Source of the DNA: Roseiflexaceae bacterium
GTDB lineage: Bacteria > Chloroflexota > Chloroflexia > Chloroflexales > Roseiflexaceae
Assembly (NCBI GenBank): GCA_947462525.1
Contig: CANHPK010000139.1
Span: forward strand, 1 to 5,492
Direction of reading: 5' to 3'
DNA length: 5,492 nt
Shown here: positions 1 to 4,344 of the stretch, in pieces
Layout of the letters: each line of letters begins with the position of its first letter
Position numbering within the stretch: position 1 is the stretch's first letter
Program-made: the position numbers and the translations under genes
The notes under the pieces: generated by a model
Told to the model about the DNA's origin: nothing
What the model saw: the letters and a program-made list of their open reading frames with translations, nothing else
Databases searched by the model: none

Positions 1-582
1 CGCTTCGGTATCATCTGCTGTTTTCGGTTTGTCTAGACCATCTGCAAGAAGTTCAGCAATTGATTTTCCGAAGAGTAACTTGATACTGTCTTCGTCACCC
101 TCTTTGATGAGATACCCGACATAGGTCTGCAATGCCGGGCCGAACAACACATCACCTTCGGTCTCTTGTCGCTGTGCTTCAGCACTGTCGCCAGCTAACA
201 CCGCATCAATCCAATCTATATACCGGTGCAACGAATTCAAAGTACGAGTATGCACAAAAACGCTGTCAACATCACATGATGGAGCATTAAATGATAATAA
301 ACTGTCACGTGCTTTGGTAAACACAACCAATTCTTCGTTGGGGAGCGCGTCATTGGTATTGATGAGTGCCGCAAAAATCGGCGCAAACTTCTGATTCCAC
401 GTCCGCAAGAGGATAGAGCAATCAGGTGTTGCGGTAGCGGGTATGGTGGGCATCAGAGTCGCAGTTGCGGGCGTATTCACTAATTGCGTTGCAACCACCA
501 GTTCTTCAGTTTTTGTTGAAGCTCCCCCACAGCTCGTCATGACAAGCGCAATGACACAAACCAACCAAGTAATGCGATTCAT
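1..582 (-). CDS. Putative lipoprotein, partial (C-terminus beyond the window), unrecognised family
   Basis: The reading frame is open for 194 codons from ATG at 582 to the window edge, with no stop, so the C-terminus is missing. A GGAG ribosome-binding site (589-592) lies 6 nt before the ATG and fixes the start. Residues 1-17 form a short signal peptide (Arg3, then a hydrophobic stretch) ending in VMTSC, so Cys18 is the likely lipidation site, placing the protein on the outer face of the cytoplasmic membrane. Residues 19-54 are a Thr/Pro/Ala-rich linker. The folded part begins at Cys55, followed by WNQKFAP (62-68), Cys103, YIDW (121-124), FGPALQTY (147-154) and FGKSIAE (171-177). The two Cys could form a disulfide. 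The next gene upstream (749-1291) is a divergent paralogue with the same landmarks. I do not recognise the family and assign no function. Confidence is high that this is a real gene and fairly high that it is a lipoprotein. Confidence 0.82.
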   Translation of the reverse strand, partial: MNRITWLVCVIALVMTSCGGASTKTEELVVATQLVNTPATATLMPTIPATATPDCSILLRTWNQKFAPIFAALINTNDALPNEELVVFTKARDSLLSFNAPSCDVDSVFVHTRTLNSLHRYIDWIDAVLAGDSAEAQRQETEGDVLFGPALQTYVGYLIKEGDEDSIKLLFGKSIAELLADGLDKPKTADDTEA

Positions 583-748
583 TCTCAACTCCGTTACAAC
601 TAAGTTCCGTTATGACGTAATATTGGGTAGGTAACTACTTCAATGATGCACCTTTAGATCCCCAAGGCTTGCCAGAATTTACAGAATTAGCTTCCTTGAG
701 AAGATGCCTCAATGTGTGCCTTTGCATGATCTAACTTACTGGAGCAAT
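583..748 (-). other. Spacer between the two lipoprotein genes
   Basis: This 166-nt AT-rich gap lies between the tandem minus-strand lipoprotein genes. I see no strong hairpin plus T-run ending the upstream gene, so read-through is possible. A weak promoter candidate on the minus strand is TTGAAG, 15 nt, TATTAC, just upstream of the left gene; the spacer is shorter than ideal. Near the ribosome-binding site the sequence TAACGG occurs twice, each followed by a similar A/G-T-rich string, as an imperfect local duplication. A 30-codon minus-strand frame here has no ribosome-binding site and is not called. Confidence 0.35.
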
Positions 749-1291
749 TTAAGGTTGTTCTGCTTTCGCCTCAGCTATAGTTTTGCCAAAAATCTGTTTG
801 AAAACAGTGTCGTTATTTGAGTACATGAGATATGAAGTATATGTCCGCATCGCTGGGTCGAAAACTTCAAACAAGCTCGCTTCTACACGACGCATATCGG
901 CAGTTCTTCCAGCACTCTTATAGTTGCGCCAATCAAAATAATGTGCGATTGCCAAGGCAAAACCTTCATTTACCTCAATAATCGTCGAACTGCAAGCCGG
1001 GGGTGGTGTGCCGGTTCCCATCTGTGTTTGCAACAATCGACCTACGTCGCTCTCGGATAGAGATAGCATTCGACCCTCCTGAATGCCCATCACGTGTGGA
1101 AATAATGTCACCACCGTCGGTGCGAATGAATCATTCCAACGTGCGATGAGTTCTTCGCAGGTAACTTCCTGAGTAGGTGTAGGTGGCACGGGCGTCTGCG
1201 TTGGTTGGAACGGATTCATTGCACTTAGATTTGCCCCACAGCTCGCGGCCATAAAACTGAACGCGCAAAACACCAGGTAAATTTTTTTCAT
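749..1291 (-). CDS. Putative lipoprotein, paralogue of the neighbouring gene, unrecognised family
   Basis: Encodes 180 residues. The frame is open further upstream to an ATG at 1375, but I choose the ATG at 1291. It has a GGAG ribosome-binding site 6 nt before it (1298-1301), and the protein then begins MKKIYLVF, a standard signal peptide, ending in MAASC with lipidation Cys18. Residues 19-44 are a Pro/Thr/Gln-rich linker. The body has Cys45, WNDSFAP (52-58), Cys100, YFDW (118-121), FDPAMRTY (144-151) and FGKTIAE (168-174), stopping six residues later. Cys18 falls at the same position as in the gene at 1-582. From the second Cys to FGK-x-IAE the two proteins align without gaps, with 24 of 75 residues identical by hand count. 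The pattern suggests export, lipid anchoring and one disulfide in a small, probably helical domain. Function is unknown. The upstream AT-rich segment (about 1300-1335) probably holds the promoter, but I cannot fix its boxes. Confidence 0.85.
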   Translation of the reverse strand: MKKIYLVFCAFSFMAASCGANLSAMNPFQPTQTPVPPTPTQEVTCEELIARWNDSFAPTVVTLFPHVMGIQEGRMLSLSESDVGRLLQTQMGTGTPPPACSSTIIEVNEGFALAIAHYFDWRNYKSAGRTADMRRVEASLFEVFDPAMRTYTSYLMYSNNDTVFKQIFGKTIAEAKAEQP

Positions 1292-1553
1292 TTGTATCTC
1301 CGTAATACAGAAGGTATATATCATAATAACGTAAACAAGTAATTTTTTCCACGGAATACCCCACCGACGAAACACAGCGTTATGTTTGCAAAATAAACCA
1401 CGTACCGATATTTCACTCTTTTTCGCATTTCATTGTCAGAATCCAAAAAACGATGTACACGACTTTTCTAAGGTTATGGAGTATGGACAGGTCTTTATGC
1501 CAATACAGCGGTGTACCTCGCCCTTGCAGGACGTTGCATGACCGCATTGGTTC
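1292..1553. other. Noncoding stretch upstream of the lipoprotein gene
   Basis: The first part is AT-rich and contains the leader of the minus-strand lipoprotein gene. From about 1500 the composition rises in GC, and the first element of the repeat cluster appears: GGTGTACCTCGCCC at 1510-1523, an exact 14-mer recurring at 2588-2601. Frames on either strand here give low-complexity translations with no credible start signal, so I call no gene. Confidence 0.5.
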
Positions 1554-1600
1554 AGGGGCGACGCCGTCATTCTCCGCGGAGCTGGCTACGTCGCCCGCAG
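1554..1600 (+). repeat. Dispersed nested-hairpin repeat, left copy
   Basis: This 47-nt element aligns without gaps to 2682-2728 on the other side of the SDR gene (36 of 47 positions identical by hand count). It keeps the same layout: an outer pair GGGCGA (1556-1561) with TCGCCC (1591-1596), the marker GTCAT (1566-1570), a CCGCGGAG core forming the palindrome CTCCGCGGAG (1572-1581), and the tail TCGCCCGCAG. The inner stem is poorer than in the right copy, suggesting decay. It resembles REP-type intergenic repeats in organisation; the family is not one I can name. Confidence 0.65.
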
Positions 1601-1667
1601 AAACAATCACACATACGTCGCCCGTAGATTCAAGTGCACGGATGTCGCCCTTGATTTTTCTACCCCT
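1587..1667 (+). repeat. Degenerate 27-nt tandem repeat, three units
   Basis: Three consecutive 27-nt units start at 1587, 1614 and 1641, each opening with (T/G)A(C/T)GTCGCCC. Units 1 and 2 agree at about 20 of 27 positions. Unit 3 is recognisable mainly by its first ten bases. The first unit overlaps the tail of the dispersed repeat at 1554-1600, so the array may have grown by duplication of that tail. The period is a multiple of three, but the translation is low-complexity and I do not think it is coding. Confidence 0.5.
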
Positions 1668-1703
1668 GTCACGCAGATGGACACCGTTCCTCTACCCATC
1701 CCC

Positions 1704-1736
1704 GTCATGCCCGCACACACCGGTGTGCGGGTACTC
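1704..1736 (+). repeat. GTCATGCC/GGGTACTC hairpin repeat
   Basis: The 9-bp perfect stem CCCGCACAC (1710-1718) and GTGTGCGGG (1723-1731) encloses a 4-nt loop. It is framed by GTCATGCC on the left and GGGTACTC on the right. The same frame occurs at 2638-2663 and 2694-2720 around different stem sequences. A 12-nt palindrome, CACACCGGTGTG (1716-1727), offers an alternative pairing. No T-run follows directly, so it is not a clear terminator, although it lies just upstream of the SDR promoter. Confidence 0.65.
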
Positions 1737-1783
1737 TGCGTGACCGTCCTTCTTTGTTTCTATCTCTGCACCAGTTCTTTAAT

Positions 1784-1813
1784 TTCCCAAACAAGCTCAA
1801 ATTGACCTATAAT
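1784..1813 (+). promoter_or_regulatory. Sigma-70-type promoter of the SDR gene
   Basis: A -35 box TTCCCA (1784-1789, four of six consensus bases) is followed by an 18-nt spacer and a perfect -10 box TATAAT (1808-1813). Transcription would begin near 1820, giving a leader of about 28 nt that contains the ribosome-binding site GGAG at 1837-1840, 7 nt before the start codon. Confidence 0.65.
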
Positions 1814-1847
1814 ACAGGAGAAATTTTGTTGCAAATGGAGTTTTTTC

Positions 1848-2555
1848 ATGCAAAAAGCAGACATTCGGGGCAAATGGGCGCTGGTAACCGGCGCGAGTCG
1901 CGGCATCGGCCAGCAAGTCAGCCGTGGGCTGGCATCGTACGGGTGTAATGTCGTGTTGCATAGCCGTCAGACCAGCGGCACCGATACATTGGCCGCCGAG
2001 TTGCGCGCAATGGGCGTGCAGGTCCTGCAGGTCGCAGCCGAGTTGTCCGATACCTGCGACGTGGACGAGCTCATCACCAAAGTCCTCGCCGAGACGCCGG
2101 GCATCGACATCGTCTACAACAACGCCGCCATCATGACGCCGTATCGTGGCGAATGGCTCGATGTGCCAGCCGACGACTTCCACAAAAGCTTCGACGTCAA
2201 CGTGGTTGCCCTCGTCCGCATCTGCCACGGCTTCATCCCGGGCATGAAGGCCCGCGGCTGGGGTCGCATCGTCAATGTGACCTCGGGTATCCAAGACCAG
2301 CCACAGCTGATTGCCTACTCGATTTCGAAGGCTGCCGTCGACAAATTTGTGACCGACACCGCCAGCCACATCAAGGGCAACGGTATTCTCATCAATCTGC
2401 TCGATCCAGGCTGGTTGCGCACCGATTTGGGCGGACCAAACGCACCAAACTCCGTCGAATCGGTCCTCCCCGGTGCACTGGTACCGGTGTTGGTCGATGA
2501 CGGCACGACGGGCCATTTCTTCCGCGCGCAGGACTACGTCGGTCAGACGTTGTAA
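1848..2555 (+). CDS. Short-chain dehydrogenase/reductase (SDR family oxidoreductase)
   Basis: A cytoplasmic NAD(P)-dependent oxidoreductase of 235 residues, a normal length for a classical SDR. The nucleotide-binding motif TGASRGIG is at 14-21, NNAA (variant of NNAG) at 91-94, Asn118 in the fourth helix, Ser146 in NVTSG, and YSISK at 157-161, giving the tetrad Asn118, Ser146, Tyr157 and Lys161. PGWLRTD follows near residue 188. Arg18, and Arg40 after the second strand, favour NADPH (inference). Ser to Tyr spacing is 11, two shorter than the 13 of FabG-type enzymes, so the substrate loop may be slightly shortened. ATG at 1848 is chosen because it has GGAG 7 nt upstream and a strong promoter before it. 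It appears monocistronic, with hairpin repeats on both sides, and the substrate cannot be read from the sequence. It is less likely to be FabG itself, because no fatty-acid genes are nearby. Confidence 0.93.
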   Translation: MQKADIRGKWALVTGASRGIGQQVSRGLASYGCNVVLHSRQTSGTDTLAAELRAMGVQVLQVAAELSDTCDVDELITKVLAETPGIDIVYNNAAIMTPYRGEWLDVPADDFHKSFDVNVVALVRICHGFIPGMKARGWGRIVNVTSGIQDQPQLIAYSISKAAVDKFVTDTASHIKGNGILINLLDPGWLRTDLGGPNAPNSVESVLPGALVPVLVDDGTTGHFFRAQDYVGQTL

Positions 2556-2557
2556 GG

Positions 2558-2601
2558 CACCTCGCCCCTCAACAACAGTACGGGCGAGGTGTACCTCGCC
2601 C
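2558..2601 (+). repeat. Three alternating ACCTCGCCC arms (competing hairpins) after the SDR stop
   Basis: The element starts 3 nt after the SDR stop codon. CACCTCGCCC (2558-2567) is perfectly complementary to GGGCGAGGTG (2582-2591), a 10-bp stem with a 14-nt loop. The same central arm (2582-2590) can instead pair with ACCTCGCCC at 2593-2601, around a 2-nt gap. The two structures exclude each other in RNA. No T-run follows, so this is better described as part of the repeat cluster, possibly protecting the mRNA 3' end, than as a terminator. Confidence 0.6.
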
Positions 2602-2637
2602 CTGTCATTCTCCAAGATGGAATTCCCAGGCGAGATA

Positions 2638-2663
2638 TTCATGCCGCGCTAAGCGGGGTACTC
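2638..2663 (+). repeat. GTCATGCC/GGGTACTC hairpin repeat, weak copy
   Basis: TTCATGCC and GGGTACTC frame a 4-bp stem, CCGC (2644-2647) with GCGG (2653-2656). It has the same frame as 1704-1736 and 2694-2720 but a shorter stem. A further partial element begins with GTCATTCTCC at 2604-2613, matching 1566-1575 exactly. Confidence 0.5.
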
Positions 2664-2681
2664 CCCCGCCAAAACACCGAG

Positions 2682-2728
2682 ACGGGCGAGGTCGTCATGC
2701 CCCGCGGAGCGGGGGTACTCGCCCGCAG
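2682..2728 (+). repeat. Dispersed nested-hairpin repeat, right copy
   Basis: A direct, same-orientation copy of 1554-1600. The outer stem is CGGGCGAG (2683-2690) with CTCGCCCG (2718-2725), 8 bp. The inner stem is CCCCGC (2700-2705) with GCGGGG (2709-2714) around a 3-nt loop. Between the stems are GTCATGCC and GGGTACTC. This is the best-preserved member of the family in the window. Confidence 0.7.
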
Positions 2729-2734
2729 TTTTTT
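2683..2734 (+). terminator. Possible intrinsic terminator of the SDR transcript
   Basis: The GC-rich nested hairpin of the right repeat copy is followed, 3 nt after its outer stem, by six Ts (2729-2734). In a plus-strand transcript this has the form of an intrinsic terminator, about 130 nt beyond the SDR stop. The 3-nt gap and the complex stem make it less certain than a simple hairpin. Confidence 0.45.
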
Positions 2735-2904
2735 CCAAAACCCCGCCCAAAAATTCAACATAATGCCATACGACGCCCGCATGCCCACAACATCATTGGC
2801 ATCCGCTTTTCCGATTGGTGACCTCTCTTTTTCCTCCCTCTCTCTGTGCCTCTGCGTGGTCGTGCCCTTTTCGGCTGCGTGATCGTTCCTGTTATTTGTC
2901 CATA
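2735..2904. other. Intergenic stretch with a polypyrimidine tract
   Basis: No gene is seen. A pure C/T tract of 24 nt runs from 2822 to 2845 and leads into a G/T-rich stretch ending near 2866. The frames that cross it give low-complexity translations and have no credible ribosome-binding site. Confidence 0.4.
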
Positions 2905-2905
2905 C

Positions 2906-2935
2906 AAAAACTCCCCACCGTTTGGTGAGGAGTTT
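2906..2935 (-). terminator. Intrinsic terminator of the tRNA gene
   Basis: Read on the minus strand, this is a 12-bp stem (2924-2935 with 2908-2919), a 4-nt loop and a run of five Ts (2906-2910) that begins within the stem base. The single mismatch on the plus strand (C2915 against A2928) becomes a G-U pair in minus-strand RNA. The structure is therefore complete only in the tRNA direction. It begins 4 nt after the encoded CCA. Confidence 0.85.
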
Positions 2936-2939
2936 CAAG

Positions 2940-3014
2940 TGGTGCGCCGCGATGGACTCGAACCATCAACACACTGATTAAGAGTCAGTTGCTCTACCAT
3001 TGAGCTAGCAGCGC
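2940..3014 (-). tRNA. tRNA-Lys (anticodon CUU), CCA encoded
   Basis: The full cloverleaf can be drawn on the minus strand. The acceptor arm GCGCTGC pairs with GCGGCGC, with one G-U. The D-arm is GCTC/GAGC with a 7-nt loop. The anticodon stem ACTGA/TCAGT encloses the loop CTCTTAA, so the anticodon is CUU, reading the lysine codon AAG. A 5-nt variable loop is followed by the T-arm GATGG/CCATC with loop TTCGAGT. The discriminator base is A, and the 3' CCA is in the DNA. The mature length is 75 nt with CCA. It has its own promoter and terminator, so it is a single-gene unit. I found no duplicate of its 3' end in the window that would mark an integrated element. Confidence 0.96.
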
Positions 3015-3028
3015 CCGCAACGAATACA

Positions 3029-3057
3029 ATAATACCATCAAGAACTTGAGAATGCAA
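3029..3057 (-). promoter_or_regulatory. Promoter of tRNA-Lys
   Basis: On the minus strand, TTGCAT (3052-3057) is followed by a 17-nt spacer and TATTAT (3029-3034, five of six consensus bases). The start would fall near 3022, leaving a leader of about 7 nt before the tRNA 5' end at 3014, which is normal for a tRNA gene. Confidence 0.6.
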
Positions 3058-3077
3058 ATCTTCAGAACAAATTGATA

Positions 3078-3099
3078 ATTGCACCTTTTCTGGTGCAAT
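3078..3099. promoter_or_regulatory. Operator-like inverted repeat between tRNA and protease genes
   Basis: ATTGCACC (3078-3085) and GGTGCAAT (3092-3099) are perfect 8-bp arms with a 6-nt centre. The arms are two helical turns wide end to end, a typical size for a dimeric repressor site. On the plus strand the left arm contains TTGCAC, a possible -35 box of the protease promoter. A repressor function is inference; an RNA hairpin is the alternative, although no T-run follows on either strand. Confidence 0.5.
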
Positions 3100-3109
3100 C
3101 TGGTACGAT
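3079..3109 (+). promoter_or_regulatory. Candidate promoter of the protease gene
   Basis: TTGCAC (3079-3084) is followed 19 nt later by TACGAT (3104-3109). TGG directly before the -10 box gives an extended -10 element, which can offset the long spacer. The start would fall near 3116, about 47 nt before the chosen start codon. Confidence 0.4.
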
Positions 3110-3162
3110 GAACACGTACTATCGTGCGTCTGGATAGTCGAATTGAGTGAAAGTTGTCAGCA

Positions 3163-4266
3163 ATGACTTGGGCACCAACCATTCTACGCATCCGCGATAT
3201 CTCCATCAAAATGCATGTCACCTTCCTCCTGCTCCTCGCGTTCGAAGCCTGGATCTGGAGCACGCACGGCCTCACCGGTATCGCCTTCGGCGTCGGTCTG
3301 ACCGTTCTGCTGTTTGCCTGTGTCGTCTTGCACGAGCTGGGCCATGCCTTTGCTGCCCGCACCGTGGGCATCCCCGTGCGCGAGATTCTCCTGCTCCCCA
3401 TCGGTGGGATTGCATATTTGACCCGAGCCCCAAAATCCCCCCGCGACGAACTCTGGATTGCCGTCGCCGGTCCGCTGGTCAACGTCGTGATTGCACTCTG
3501 CTTGCTCCCGTTTGTGGGGGTGTCGGCGACGTTTGTTAACTTCCCCGGCCCCGAATCAGCACCGAGTGTCTCGTTGTTGCTGACGGGGCTCTACTCGGCC
3601 AATGTGATGCTCGTGTTGTTCAATCTGCTGCCGGCGTTCCCGCTCGACGGCGGGCGCATCCTCCGTGCCGGACTGGCGATGTTGCTGTCAGAACGCACGG
3701 CAACGACCTATGCCACCGTCATCAGCCAAGGCGTTGCAGCTGTCATCGGGACCATTGCCGTGATGAGCGGCCAGATCTTTCTCGCAGTGACCGCGTTGTT
3801 CATCTTTTTTAGTGCCGGCAACGAACGCGGCGAGTCTCGTGCCCGCAGCCTGCTCGAATCGCGCCTGGTCGGCGATGCCTACAATCGCATGGCCGTCACG
3901 TTGTCCCCCGCCGATCGGACCAGCCGTGTGGTAGACCTCATTTTGACGTCGTACCAACCCGATTTCGCCGTCGTCCAAGGCAATACATTGCTCGGCATTG
4001 TCACGCGCCAACACGTGCTCGAAGCGCTCGCCGCCGAGCCGGCCGATCAGTATGTCGCTGCTATCATGAACCGCGATTTCGTACGTGTCGCACACACCAT
4101 GTCCCTCGACGAAGTCCGCTCCACGATCGGCGCTGCATCGGATGATGTGGCTGCAGTGTACAGTGGCAAAGAGTTCCTCGGACTCGTCAGCCTGGTCGAC
4201 ATCGACGAAGCATTAGCCGTCATCGATTATGTCGACCGGAACAAATCACTCAGCCCAGCGTTGTAG
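3163..4266 (+). CDS. Site-2-protease-type intramembrane zinc metalloprotease with two CBS domains
   Basis: A polytopic membrane protease (M50 family) of 367 residues that would cut substrates within the membrane. The zinc motif HELGH is at 57-61, inside a hydrophobic segment (39-61). AGPLVN (102-107) is the usual family element before the next membrane segment. FNLLPAFPLDGGR (153-165) carries Asp162, the third zinc ligand. Hydrophobic segments are near 18-33, 39-61, 98-119, 136-160 and 183-217. From about 238 to the end are two CBS-like repeats, which in this subfamily sit in the cytoplasm and are thought to bind adenine nucleotides. I choose ATG at 3163 because the N-terminus then reads MTWAPTILRI, like family members. 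An in-frame TTG at 3154 would add three residues. The ribosome-binding site is weak (GTGAAAG, 3147-3153). The substrate is unknown: no sigma or anti-sigma gene is adjacent. The tRNA diverges upstream. Confidence 0.93.
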   Translation: MTWAPTILRIRDISIKMHVTFLLLLAFEAWIWSTHGLTGIAFGVGLTVLLFACVVLHELGHAFAARTVGIPVREILLLPIGGIAYLTRAPKSPRDELWIAVAGPLVNVVIALCLLPFVGVSATFVNFPGPESAPSVSLLLTGLYSANVMLVLFNLLPAFPLDGGRILRAGLAMLLSERTATTYATVISQGVAAVIGTIAVMSGQIFLAVTALFIFFSAGNERGESRARSLLESRLVGDAYNRMAVTLSPADRTSRVVDLILTSYQPDFAVVQGNTLLGIVTRQHVLEALAAEPADQYVAAIMNRDFVRVAHTMSLDEVRSTIGAASDDVAAVYSGKEFLGLVSLVDIDEALAVIDYVDRNKSLSPAL

Positions 4267-4300
4267 CTTGCTTCGTGTCCACAAATGCGCAGTTTTTGTT

Positions 4301-4309
4301 TGCTATACT
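4301..4309 (+). promoter_or_regulatory. Extended -10 promoter of the ParB-like gene
   Basis: TGC followed by TATACT (4304-4309, five of six consensus bases) forms an extended -10 element. No good -35 box lies 16-18 nt upstream, as is common for this promoter type. A start near 4316 leaves a leader of about 29 nt. Confidence 0.5.
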
Positions 4310-4313
4310 AGCG

Positions 4314-4331
4314 TCATACACTTCTGTGTGA
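4314..4331 (+). promoter_or_regulatory. Small leader hairpin before the ParB-like gene
   Basis: TCATACA (4314-4320) pairs with TGTGTGA (4325-4331), including one G-U, around the loop CTTC. It would sit at the very 5' end of the transcript and end 5 nt before the ribosome-binding region. It may stabilise the mRNA end, or it may be an operator at the start site. It is too short to call a riboswitch. Confidence 0.3.
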
Positions 4332-4344
4332 CCACCGAGGGACC

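Noticed and set aside
635..727. A 30-codon minus-strand frame starting MQRHTLRHLLKEAN
   Set aside because: There is no ribosome-binding site, an in-frame stop lies just upstream, and it has no similarity to the flanking paralogues.
1292..1375. An N-terminal extension of the right-hand lipoprotein to ATG 1375
   Set aside because: The extension would bury the signal peptide and lipobox behind 28 residues, and it lacks the clear GGAG found before ATG 1291.
1453..1743. A 96-codon plus-strand open frame across the repeat cluster
   Set aside because: The translation is Ser/Pro/Arg-rich and follows the repeats, with no ribosome-binding site and no domain; the DNA is better explained as intergenic repeats.
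1797..2642. A 281-codon minus-strand open frame antisense to the SDR gene
   Set aside because: It mirrors the SDR codon pattern, and its translation has no recognisable motif, while the plus strand encodes a full SDR with promoter and ribosome-binding site.
1510..2728. CRISPR array as an explanation for the regularly recurring GC-rich motifs
   Set aside because: Spacing is irregular, the units are degenerate, no unique spacers of constant length exist, and no cas gene is present.
2940..3014. tRNA-Lys as an attachment site of an integrated element
   Set aside because: No second copy of the tRNA 3' end and no integrase gene are seen in the window.
2994..3482. A 162-codon minus-strand frame over the start of the protease gene
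   Set aside because: It overlaps the tRNA gene and the HELGH-coding region, and its translation is Ser/Arg-rich without domains; it is a shadow of the protease gene.
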